DNA of 36,874 nucleotides, taken from the NCBI GenBank assembly GCA_022826725.1, contig JAJDUF010000003.1, forward strand, positions 1-36,874, written 5' to 3'. The position numbers were made by a program, and so were the translations under genes. This document shows, piece after piece, positions 16,192 to 27,473 of this stretch (position 1 is its first letter; the number at the start of each line of letters is the position of its first letter). The notes beneath the pieces are model-generated. The model did not search any database. It had not been told where the DNA came from and saw nothing but the letters and a program-made list of their open reading frames with translations. This stretch comes from Chloroflexota bacterium (lineage in GTDB: Bacteria; Chloroflexota; UBA11872; UBA12225; JAJDUF01).

Positions 16192-17856
16192 CTAGCGACG
16201 GCTCAGACCAGACCGTCGGGGCAGACGATCCGCACGACCTGCGGCTCCTGCGACCTGCTTGAACCTGTCCACCTCGCCTAGATGGCACCGCTTGTACTTC
16301 CGCCCGCTCCCGCAGGCACATGGGTCATTCCTACCCAGGCCGTGCCTGGCTATGTCAGCTAGGTCTAACAAGTACGCCCGGAGACCCTGATCGCCATGGG
16401 GGTACTCAGCCCAGAGGTATTGCCTGGCAGCTGCTAGGCCATGGATGTCGGCGTATGCGAGCCGGTAGAAGAACGGGACCACCAGTTCGTCCATGAACTC
16501 CTTCAGGGTCATGCGGCGGTCGGCCAAGAACTGGAGGCCCAGGCAGCAAGCTCCGTCCGGGTAAAAATGCAGGTCTATGGTATCGATGTTCTCTCGGTCT
16601 GCGAGCTGCGCGTGCCTGCCTCCGACTTCGTACACAGTGGGCCAGCCGCTATGGTCGAGAGTATCCAACTCAATCCCTATAGAGAATGCGTCGTGGAGGT
16701 ACGAGTCCATGCTCGCTGTGGTGCCGTCACTGCCAATGTGCAGTTTCCCCTGTTCACTGTCGTAAGCGGCACGCACGTCGAGCTCACCTTCGATGACGCC
16801 AGCCTCCGGGTCGTAGCCGAGATTGGGGAAATTGGCTGTCAGCCATTCAAGGTCAGCCTGTCCCAGGTTGAGTCGGCCTGAGAGTCGCTGCGCTGTGGCA
16901 GTAGCGTAAGGCTTGCTTGGCTTGACGATTCTCGGCGCCGCCGCCGTTGCGGCAGTGGCTGACATTGCGCTCAAGCTGCCGAACCCTTCCCCGAACAGGT
17001 CCCGCCATTTTCTGACGCTCGACTGCTCATCACCGTCAGAGTACGCCTCCTTTATTCTGCTGGCGTAGCTGGCGACCATATCCCTGAAGTGGCTGTATTT
17101 GGCCTGATCCCAGTGCCGCGTGAAGGTCTCGGTTGGGAGAGCAGGATTGCGAATCTCGGGCATGGAAGGTCGGGACCGCAGAAAATCGTCCATGCGCGTG
17201 ATTACGGTAAGCAGCGCATCCGGAATGGTCCTGAAGTCGGTATCCCACTCCCAGTCATCCACCGTGTTTCCTATCAGCGTCGTCAGCAGCACCGACGGCG
17301 CCGTGAAGGTCTGCTTGTGATCTCTCAGGTACTTGAGCAGCCGGGTGACGAGCTTGAGGTTGCCATTGGTGATCCGGTTCTTCTCGTTGAACCAGTCGCG
17401 GAATCCTCTGCCGTCGGTCACCTCGCGGTCGTTCGTCACCCGGTTGAAGATGAAGTGAGAACCGTTGTGGGTGATGCAAGGAACCACGTCTGTCTTGAAC
17501 TCCCCCGCGTAGTTCACCGTGACGCACCTGGTGTTCATCTGCACCTTGTCGGCGTAGTTGCCGTTGGCCTTGAGGCACCGGTACACGTCATCGATGTAGT
17601 CCGCCGGCATCTTGGAGCGGTCGTACTCCACGTAGACGAGGCGGTCCAGGTCGTACTCGTCGGTGTCCTTGACGGGTCTGATAGTTGTGCCGAGGGCGTA
17701 GGAGCCCTGCCTTTCGGTCCTCCTGAACCCGACCAGATTCTGGCTCAGGTACTCGGACACAGCCTTGTCGCTCCTCTTCAACCTCTCGTACCGGGACGGG
17801 TTGAGATTCACGTGTTCGCTCATGAACTTGCTGAAGTCGTTCACTCGCCTCGTCAT
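16192..17856 (-). CDS. CBASS CD-NTase (cyclic oligonucleotide synthase) with C-terminal SEC-C motif
   Basis: A 554-residue nucleotidyltransferase. GSYALGTTI at 51-59 and EYDLD at 67-71 give the GS...DxD active site of the cGAS/DncV-like fold (Asp69, Asp71), with the third acidic residue in FKTDVVPC (Asp123). A helical region follows to about 270. The C-terminus carries GRNDPCACGSGRKYKRCH, a SEC-C type zinc-binding motif. The enzyme should make a cyclic oligonucleotide on phage infection that activates the neighbouring phospholipase. Its ATG overlaps the stop of the phospholipase gene by four bases, so the two are translationally coupled. No E1/E2-like or JAB regulators are present, so this is a minimal (type I-like) CBASS. 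I cannot tell which nucleotide it makes. Confidence 0.88.
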   Translation of the reverse strand: MTRRVNDFSKFMSEHVNLNPSRYERLKRSDKAVSEYLSQNLVGFRRTERQGSYALGTTIRPVKDTDEYDLDRLVYVEYDRSKMPADYIDDVYRCLKANGNYADKVQMNTRCVTVNYAGEFKTDVVPCITHNGSHFIFNRVTNDREVTDGRGFRDWFNEKNRITNGNLKLVTRLLKYLRDHKQTFTAPSVLLTTLIGNTVDDWEWDTDFRTIPDALLTVITRMDDFLRSRPSMPEIRNPALPTETFTRHWDQAKYSHFRDMVASYASRIKEAYSDGDEQSSVRKWRDLFGEGFGSLSAMSATAATAAAPRIVKPSKPYATATAQRLSGRLNLGQADLEWLTANFPNLGYDPEAGVIEGELDVRAAYDSEQGKLHIGSDGTTASMDSYLHDAFSIGIELDTLDHSGWPTVYEVGGRHAQLADRENIDTIDLHFYPDGACCLGLQFLADRRMTLKEFMDELVVPFFYRLAYADIHGLAAARQYLWAEYPHGDQGLRAYLLDLADIARHGLGRNDPCACGSGRKYKRCHLGEVDRFKQVAGAAGRADRLPRRSGLSRR

Positions 17857-18770
17857 TCGCTATCCTCCAGATTGGCCAGGATGGCCTTGCTGTAATGGGT
17901 GAAGTCCCTGTCGGCCAGGGCCTTCAGACTCTCAAGGTTCTTGATGTCATCCAGCTTCCAAGACTTGATCTCCGGGTCGAGACGCACGTGCCGGTCTCCG
18001 AGCAGCAACTTGGCCATGTTGGTCGATGCCTGAGACTGCAGACCTAGTACATACGTGACCAGTTTCGATCCGCCCCAGCCGGTCAAAAGGCCCCATGTTC
18101 CGCTCCGAGTGTAGAAGCTGGCGGCCCGTCCAGTTCCTACGGACAGGACGCGAATCTCGTCAAGGGGCCGCCGAAACTTGGACATCGCCTCGGTGACGGC
18201 GATGATGGTGGGGTTGTTGGCCCACAGACCGCCGTCTGCCAGGAGGTACTCACCGACCTGTCTGGGATCGAAGTATGTAGGCGCGGCGCATGATGCCAGG
18301 ATCGCGTCTCTCAGCCGCACCTGGCCGTCTCGCTTGTATGGCTCTCCCAGGTCTCCCAGGTACCGGGACTTGAAGACATGCACCCCTCCGGTCGATATGT
18401 CTGAACTCGTAATCATCAGCGGGGTCGGTACCTCTCCCAAAGTTACATCGGGCACGTACTCGCCTATGACCCGGTCAAGGGGGTGTGTTGAGTAGCGGCT
18501 TCCTATGAAGGGGAAGAAACTGAACCTTCTCCTTCTGAAGATGCGGTCGGCTTGACTCTCGAAGAGGTTCACCAGAGTTTCCATCGCGATGTTCACTGAG
18601 GCCGCGCCCGCTATAATTGACCCAGTGCTAGTTCCCGCGATCAGGTCGAAGCACTCTCTCACGGGCACCTTGAGGGTGTCCTCCAATTTGGCGAGGATGT
18701 GTGCAGCATAGGCCCCCCTTATGCCGCCGCCATCAAGAGCCAGGATGTTGAACGCATTGTCGCTTCGCAT
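17853..18770 (-). CDS. capV: Patatin-like phospholipase, CBASS effector (CapV-like)
   Basis: A 305-residue patatin-like lipase. The oxyanion loop DGGGIRGA is at 13-20, the nucleophile elbow GTSTGS at 46-51 (Ser48), and the catalytic dyad Asp in LLADGGLWANNP at Asp179. That is the full CapV active site. In CBASS this protein is switched on by the cyclic nucleotide and degrades inner-membrane phospholipids, killing the infected cell. The ATG at 18768-18770 has GGAG nine bases before it; an in-frame ATG at 18806 is less well supported. It is the first gene of the operon, with the CD-NTase overlapping its end. An extended -10 box at 18920-18928 directs transcription towards it. Confidence 0.9.
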   Translation of the reverse strand: MRSDNAFNILALDGGGIRGAYAAHILAKLEDTLKVPVRECFDLIAGTSTGSIIAGAASVNIAMETLVNLFESQADRIFRRRRFSFFPFIGSRYSTHPLDRVIGEYVPDVTLGEVPTPLMITSSDISTGGVHVFKSRYLGDLGEPYKRDGQVRLRDAILASCAAPTYFDPRQVGEYLLADGGLWANNPTIIAVTEAMSKFRRPLDEIRVLSVGTGRAASFYTRSGTWGLLTGWGGSKLVTYVLGLQSQASTNMAKLLLGDRHVRLDPEIKSWKLDDIKNLESLKALADRDFTHYSKAILANLEDSE

Positions 18771-18902
18771 CAGTTGCGCTCCGGGACATTGGCCGATGCC
18801 GAGCAAGTACTCCAGATGATTCCCCCCGCTGTGCGCCTCGGGTCAGCCGCCGCCAAGAAAGCCAGGGTCCTGACAGATTCATCAAGATAACCATACACGG
18901 GT

Positions 18903-18941
18903 GGTTTACACATACGGTCATTATAGCATAGAATGTAAACC
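18903..18941. promoter_or_regulatory. Inverted-repeat operator over divergent CBASS / regulator promoters
   Basis: GGTTTACA at 18903-18910 and TGTAAACC at 18934-18941 form a perfect 8-bp inverted repeat, 23 bases apart. On the plus strand TTTACA (18905-18910) and TAGAAT (18929-18934) make a -35/-10 pair with 18-base spacing for the HTH-ImmA gene. On the minus strand TGCTATAAT (18928-18920) is an extended -10 pointing at the phospholipase gene. Both -10 boxes lie inside the repeat, so a dimeric repressor bound there would shut off both directions. The XRE-type regulator encoded next to it is the likely ligand. Confidence 0.72.
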
Positions 18942-18957
18942 GGAAGGAGGGAGGCAC

Positions 18958-20010
18958 ATGTTCAGCGAACGTCTCCGACTCGCGAGGAAACGCAGTGGCC
19001 TGTCGCTGCGGGCATTGTCCTCGGCCATGGGTGGCATCGTGTCTGCCCAAGCGATCGGTAAGTACGAGCGGGCAGAGATGCTGCCGAGTTCAAGCGTGGC
19101 CATTGCGCTGGCTGAGGCATTGGAGGTATCCCTGAGTTACCTGTTGAGCCCTTCGAGCGTCTCCCTGGAGTCGGTTGAGTTTAGAAAGCTGGCTTCAACG
19201 AAGGCGCGCGAGCGTGCGGCGGTGGAGGGGGAAGTCCTCGATCACGTAGATCGCTACCTGCAAGTGGAGGAAATCCTGGGCATCGCTACCACAGAGCACG
19301 ACGACCCTGATGGGGCACCCTTTCGAATCTCAGATTTGGAGGGTGCGGAGAGAGCAGCCATGTCGGTGCGCATCGCCTGGAATCTCGGAGGCGGTCCGAT
19401 TCCAGACATGACAGAGTTGCTGGAAGAGCGCGGTATCAAGGTGTTTAAGCTGGGCTTGCCCGGATCGGTGGATGGGCTTAGCTGCCGAGTGCTGCGGGTG
19501 GACGGGGACGATGTTCCCGTCGTCGTCTGCTCTACTGGGAAGTCTCTCGAACGACAGCGGTTCACGATTGCTCACGAACTGGGCCACATGGTCTTGGATA
19601 TCCCGTCCACAATTTCAGAAGAAAAGGCCTGCCAGCGTTTTGCCGGTGCATTCTTGGCGCCCGGAGACGAGCTTATCCGTGAAGTAGGGCGCCGCCGGTT
19701 CAGTTTCGGCTTTGGTGAGCTCATTGAGATCAAGCATATGTTCGGCATCAGCGCCGCCGCTCTGGTCATGCGAATGCATGACTTGGGAATCATCACGGAG
19801 GCCACGCTGCGGGGAGTGTTTGGTGGTATTGGACGCAGTTGGAGAACCGAGGAGCCTCGTCCTCTAAAGCGGCAGGAGCTCCCCACCCGTTTTCGCCGCC
19901 TCTGCTTGAGAGCGCTGGCAGAGAATGAGATTTCGGTTTCCAAGGCTGCAGAGTTGCTCAGACTGCGAGTCGGCGAGATCGATGGGATCATGGCGGGTTC
20001 GACCACTTAG
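18958..20010 (+). CDS. Fused XRE HTH / ImmA-IrrE metallopeptidase regulator
   Basis: A 350-residue fusion. Residues 3-62 are an XRE/Cro-type helix-turn-helix (FSERLRLARKRSGLSLRALS, then AIGKYERAEMLPS). A linker runs to ~130, and ~145-250 is an ImmA/IrrE zinc protease with HELGH at 206-210 and a third-ligand glutamate in EEKACQRFAGAFLAP. The C-terminal ~70 residues contain another helical segment (SVSKAAELLRLRVGEIDGI). ImmA-type proteases cleave repressors in response to DNA damage. In some CBASS loci separate proteins, CapH (HTH) and CapP (protease), do this; here one chain could bind DNA and cut itself. GGAAGGAGGGAGG precedes the ATG. The PIN gene follows after eight bases. It is divergent from CBASS across the shared operator. 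Confidence 0.87.
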   Translation: MFSERLRLARKRSGLSLRALSSAMGGIVSAQAIGKYERAEMLPSSSVAIALAEALEVSLSYLLSPSSVSLESVEFRKLASTKARERAAVEGEVLDHVDRYLQVEEILGIATTEHDDPDGAPFRISDLEGAERAAMSVRIAWNLGGGPIPDMTELLEERGIKVFKLGLPGSVDGLSCRVLRVDGDDVPVVVCSTGKSLERQRFTIAHELGHMVLDIPSTISEEKACQRFAGAFLAPGDELIREVGRRRFSFGFGELIEIKHMFGISAAALVMRMHDLGIITEATLRGVFGGIGRSWRTEEPRPLKRQELPTRFRRLCLRALAENEISVSKAAELLRLRVGEIDGIMAGSTT

Positions 20011-20018
20011 GGGAGCAG

Positions 20019-20519
20019 ATGAAGGTCCTCGTCAGCGACAGCTCCGTCCTGATCGAATTCTCGAAGCGGGAGTTGTTGGACAAGATGTTCGCTCTGGAGT
20101 TTCAATTCGCAGTGCCGGACCTCCTGTTCCATGAAGAGCTGATAGACCTAGGTTCGTACAGCCGAAAGGACCTCCTTGGCTTCGGCCTGAGGGTGGAATC
20201 ACTGGATGCCGAGGGCGTGGAAATGGCAATTGCCTATCAGTCCGAGCGACCGGCCCTGAGTCTGGTGGACTCCTTTGCCCTTGCGCTTGCTGACCGTCAA
20301 GGATGGCACCTCCTGACGGAAGACAGGACCATGCGTAGCGTCGCCGAGTCCAAAGGCATCGCCTACATGGACGCCCTGTGGATCATCGACAGAATGCTGG
20401 ATGCCCACATTCTATCGGCGTCTCAGGTCGCGGCCGTGCTTGAAGCGATGCGGGACGATCCGAGATGTCCCGTTCCCAAACCTGAGCTAGCTATTCGCAT
20501 CCGCCGGTTGAGCGTTTGA
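20019..20519 (+). CDS. PIN-domain protein, putative RNase partner of the HTH-ImmA gene
   Basis: A 166-residue PIN-like protein. Acidic residues sit where the family has its metal site: Asp7 in VLVSDSSVLIEF, Glu39/Glu40 in LLFHEELIDLG, Asp84 in LSLVDSFALALA and Asp102 in HLLTEDRTMRS. The C-terminal ~40 residues (ILSASQVAAVLEAMRDDPRC onward) are an added helical tail. PIN proteins are usually metal-dependent RNases, often toxins. It starts eight bases after the HTH-ImmA gene with GGGGAG as ribosome binding site, so both form one operon under the 18.9 kb operator. The HTH-ImmA protein could act as its antitoxin or its switch. A decayed paralogue of this gene lies at 35992-36235. Confidence 0.82.
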   Translation: MKVLVSDSSVLIEFSKRELLDKMFALEFQFAVPDLLFHEELIDLGSYSRKDLLGFGLRVESLDAEGVEMAIAYQSERPALSLVDSFALALADRQGWHLLTEDRTMRSVAESKGIAYMDALWIIDRMLDAHILSASQVAAVLEAMRDDPRCPVPKPELAIRIRRLSV

Positions 20520-20613
20520 GTTGTTGAACTGCCCCCGGCGTCTATAGCACCCGTCATGCTTCACCGACCAGCATCCGGTCGTGCCCCTATCTTTCTCTGT
20601 ACCAGCTGCAACG

Positions 20614-20895
20614 TTAGTTTTGCGGCTCATCGCTCATGAAGTCCATGGCCCAGCGTTCGTCGGGTCGCGCGGCAACGGCCCGGCGCTCCCTCCTCCGGCC
20701 GGACACATGGCGCCGGGGCCGCTTCGACCGCATCCGCAGTCCCTCTAACCGCTAGAGCCGGTGAACCCGCTCGTGGGTCACCTCCCATCCTTACCGCCTC
20801 AGCAGCATGTTGATGCGCCGGTGTCCGTAGCACACCCGCGCTGCCGCTAGGTCTCTGATCCTCATCCGCGAGGCTGCCTGCCTACCGGCTGCGCT
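20614..20895 (-). pseudogene. IS3-family transposase (OrfB) remnant with internal stops
   Basis: On the minus strand the frame reads MRIRDLAAARVCYGHRRINM, then RLEGLRMRSKRPRRHVSGRR, then ERWAMDFMSDEPQN. This is the HTH_21 and early integrase-core region of IS3-family OrfB (usually YGYRRI...RVYRLYREEGL...RPRRH...NERWAMDF). A TAA lies at 20791-20793 and a TAG at 20752-20754 inside the frame, and it ends at TAA 20614-20616 before the DDE residues downstream. No OrfA or inverted repeats are recognisable. It is an old insertion relic between the CBASS/PIN unit and the three-gene defence operon. Confidence 0.85.
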
Positions 20896-20953
20896 TTCGC
20901 TTCCACAAACCCAAAATCCCGCCTGGATCAGTTTTGGGGAGCGGACCAATGCG

Positions 20954-20983
20954 TTGACTAGCGGCGCCCAATGGGTCTAAGAT
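20954..20983 (+). promoter_or_regulatory. Likely sigma-70 type promoter of the helicase/DUF1156/DUF499 operon
   Basis: TTGACT at 20954-20959 and TAAGAT at 20978-20983 are separated by 18 bases (5/6 and 4/6 matches to the consensus boxes). Transcription would start near 20990. This favours translation from the ATG at 21012 over an in-frame ATG at 20982, which falls in the -10 box. Confidence 0.5.
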
Positions 20984-21011
20984 GCACCGTACCTCCGGCC
21001 GGCAGGACAGC

Positions 21012-24551
<3,540 letters not shown>

Positions 24552-24580
24552 GGCCGGCGAATTGGAATCGAGGAGAGACC

Positions 24581-27463
24581 TTGACACCGGCAAGCGCCCC
24601 CAAGAAGCTCATCGAAGTGGCCCTGCCGCTTGAAGCCATCAACAAGGCGTCGGCGCGGGAGAAGTCCATCCGCCACGGCCACCCCAGCACGCTGCACCTG
24701 TGGTGGGCGCGGCGGCCCTTGGCGGCGGCGCGGGCGGTGCTCTTCGCCCAGCTCGTGGACGATCCCTCGTCGCGTCCGGACCTGTTCCCCACCCCGGAGG
24801 CGCAGGCGCAGGAGCGGCAGCGGCTGTTCCGCCTCATCGAGCAGTTGGTGCGGTGGGAGAACACCACGAACGAGACGGTACTGGCACAGGCGCGGGCGGA
24901 AATCCGCACGAGCTGGCGGCGCACCTGCGCGGACCAGGCAGGCCACCCCAGGGCGGCGGAGTTGTTCAACCCGGACCGGCTGCCGGCCTTCCACGACCCC
25001 TTCGCCGGGGGCGGCACGATCCCGCTGGAGGCGCAGCGCTTGGGCCTCAAAGCCCACGCCAGCGACCTCAACCCGGTGGCGGTGCTTATCAATAAGGCGA
25101 TGATCGAGATTCCACCCCGGTTTGCCGGCCAACCGCCGGTCAATCCCGCTAGCCGGGCCGGCCAGGCGGCGGCCGGGGTGGCGTGGAAAGGCGCGACGGG
25201 CCTGGCCGAGGACGTGCGCTACTACGGACGGTGGCTGCGCGACGAAGCCGAGCGGCGCATCGGTCACCTCTACCCCCAAGTGGCGGTCACGGCGGCGATG
25301 GCACGGGAGCGGCCCGACCTACAACGGTATGTCGGCCGCCAGCTGAATGTCATCGCTTGGCTGTGGGCCCGCACGGTGAAGAGTCCCAACCCCGCCTTTG
25401 CCCATGTGGATGTGCCCCTAGCGTCCACGTTCGTGCTCTCGAAGAAGAAGGGGAAGGAAGCCTATGTCGAGCCGGTGATTGAGAACGGTGGCTACCGGTT
25501 CACGGTCAAGGCGGGTGTACTGCCGGAAGCGGCCGGGCGGGGCACGAAGTCTGGTGGCAGCGGTAGCCCCTTTCTGTGCCTCCTGTCGGGTGTGCCGATG
25601 TCGTTCGCATACCTGCGCTCGGAAGCAAAGGCCGGGCGTATGGGCACCCGAATGATGGCGGTGGTTGCGGAGGGTGATCGTGGAAGAGTGTATCTGGAAG
25701 TTACGCCGGAACAAGAAACGCTCGCCCTGAACGCGGTGCCCGAGGATGCACCGGAGACGGACCTGCCCAAACGAGCGCTCAGCTTTCGAGTGCAGGAGTA
25801 CGGCATGGTCAAGTGGCGTGACCTCTTTACCGCCCGCCAACTGGTGGCGCTGACCACCCTTTGCGATCTCGTTGGCGCCGCGAGGGAGCGCATCCGCGCC
25901 GATGCCGTGGCCGCCGGGCTGCTGAATGACGGCACGCCACTGCGGGACGGTGGGATGGGGGCGACGGCCTACGCCGAGGCGATGGGGGTGTATTTGGCCT
26001 GCGGGATTAGCAGATCGGCCGACTTTTGGTCGAATCTTTGCATATGGGCCAATCAGCCTAAGAATGAACTCGTTACACATCTCTTTGGGCGACAAGCGAT
26101 TCCAATGGCATGGGACTATGCAGAGGCGAGTCCCTTTAGCAGTTCCGGTGGCAACATCGAGAAAAACTTGAGCTATGTGGCAAAGGTTGTAACTGATCTG
26201 CCCGGGACCGTCTCGGGCGTTGCGCAGCAGGCAGATGCAACGAGCAACCATGGGCCCGTTGGCAGACTCGTATCAACCGATCCGCCGTACTATGACAACA
26301 TCGGCTACGCTGACTTGTCCGATTACTTCTACATTTGGCTGCGCCGCCCGCTGCGGGCAGTCTTCCCCGATCTCTTCGCAACACTAGCGGTACCTAAGAT
26401 TGAGGAACTGGTCGCGACGCCGTACCGACACGGCAGTAGAGACGAAGCAGAGGCTTTCTTCCTAGACGGAATGACTCGCGCCATGCAACGTCTTGCTGAG
26501 CAATCACATCCAGCTGTTCCCATCACTGTCTACTATGCATTCAAGCAGTCAGAAAAGAAAAGAGGAGCAGTGGCTACCAGCACAGGCTGGGAGACCTTCC
26601 TCGACGCTGTAATCTGTGCCGGCTTGTCTATAACCGGCACATGGCCCATACGCACCGAGCGCCAAGGTCGCATGATTGGTAACAACACGAACGCCCTCGC
26701 CTCCAGCGTCGTCTTGGTCTGCCGGCCGCGTCCCGCCGACGTCCCTGTTGCCACGCGCCGGGAGTTCCTTAACGCCCTGAAGGCGGAGCTACCGGGGGCG
26801 CTGCGGCAGATGCAGGCCGGCAACATCGCCCCGGTGGACCTGGCCCAGGCCTCCATCGGGCCGGGCATGGCGGTGTTCACGCGCTACGCGCAGGTGCTGA
26901 ACGCCGACGGCACGCCGCTCGCGGTGCGGGAGGCGCTGGCCCTCATCAACCGCACGCTGGACGAGGTCCTGGCGGAGCAGGAGGGCGACTTGGACGCCGA
27001 TACTCGCTGGGCGTTGTCTTGGTTTGAGCAGTCAGGCTTCGCGGAAGGCGAGTTCGGCGCGGCCGAGACCCTCGCCACAGCCAGGAACACCAGCGTCACG
27101 GGGATGGTGGAGGCAGGGATCATGCAATCTGGCGCGGGCAAGGTGCGGCTGCTCTCGCCCGACGAACTGCCCGAAGACTGGAACCCGCAGCACGAACGGC
27201 GCTTGACGGTGTGGGAGATGGTGCATCATCTGGTGCGCCTGCTCGATCAGGGCGAGTTGGCGGCGGCCGAGATCGTGGCCCAACTCGGCTCGCGGGCCGC
27301 TGCCACGCGGGAACTGACCTACCGCCTTTACCGCCTCTGCGACCAGACGAACCGCACCCAGGAAGCGCTGCGCTACAACGCGCTGATCCAGAGCTGGCCG
27401 GAGATCGCCCGGCTGGCCCAGGGACTGGCCCAGCAGCCTCAACAGCTGCGGATGCCTGAGTAG
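24581..27463 (+). CDS. DUF1156-type DNA methyltransferase, defence operon gene 2
   Basis: A 960-residue amino-methyltransferase. The N-terminus, KKLIEVALPLEAINKASARE with GHPSTLHLWWARRPLAAARA, is the DUF1156 signature. DPFAGGGTIPLEAQRLG at about 140 is the SAM loop, followed by ASDLNPVAVLINKAM. STDPPYYDNIGYADLSDYFY at about 565 carries the DPPY catalytic motif. The start codon is TTG at 24581, with a strong GAGGAGA site before it. In defence islands this family accompanies DUF499 ATPases and helicases. It probably methylates adenine in host DNA as the self mark, although some members may have lost methylation. The central 25.4-26.7 kb is slightly AT-richer than the gene's ends, which may indicate a swapped recognition region. 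Confidence 0.87.
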   Translation: MTPASAPKKLIEVALPLEAINKASAREKSIRHGHPSTLHLWWARRPLAAARAVLFAQLVDDPSSRPDLFPTPEAQAQERQRLFRLIEQLVRWENTTNETVLAQARAEIRTSWRRTCADQAGHPRAAELFNPDRLPAFHDPFAGGGTIPLEAQRLGLKAHASDLNPVAVLINKAMIEIPPRFAGQPPVNPASRAGQAAAGVAWKGATGLAEDVRYYGRWLRDEAERRIGHLYPQVAVTAAMARERPDLQRYVGRQLNVIAWLWARTVKSPNPAFAHVDVPLASTFVLSKKKGKEAYVEPVIENGGYRFTVKAGVLPEAAGRGTKSGGSGSPFLCLLSGVPMSFAYLRSEAKAGRMGTRMMAVVAEGDRGRVYLEVTPEQETLALNAVPEDAPETDLPKRALSFRVQEYGMVKWRDLFTARQLVALTTLCDLVGAARERIRADAVAAGLLNDGTPLRDGGMGATAYAEAMGVYLACGISRSADFWSNLCIWANQPKNELVTHLFGRQAIPMAWDYAEASPFSSSGGNIEKNLSYVAKVVTDLPGTVSGVAQQADATSNHGPVGRLVSTDPPYYDNIGYADLSDYFYIWLRRPLRAVFPDLFATLAVPKIEELVATPYRHGSRDEAEAFFLDGMTRAMQRLAEQSHPAVPITVYYAFKQSEKKRGAVATSTGWETFLDAVICAGLSITGTWPIRTERQGRMIGNNTNALASSVVLVCRPRPADVPVATRREFLNALKAELPGALRQMQAGNIAPVDLAQASIGPGMAVFTRYAQVLNADGTPLAVREALALINRTLDEVLAEQEGDLDADTRWALSWFEQSGFAEGEFGAAETLATARNTSVTGMVEAGIMQSGAGKVRLLSPDELPEDWNPQHERRLTVWEMVHHLVRLLDQGELAAAEIVAQLGSRAAATRELTYRLYRLCDQTNRTQEALRYNALIQSWPEIARLAQGLAQQPQQLRMPE

Positions 27464-27473
27464 GGAGCGGCAC

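Noticed and set aside
16192..18770. Type II or III CBASS
   Set aside because: No E1/E2-like, JAB deubiquitinase-like, HORMA or TRIP13-like gene is adjacent. The RadC-like JAB protein at 7.1 kb belongs to a different module.
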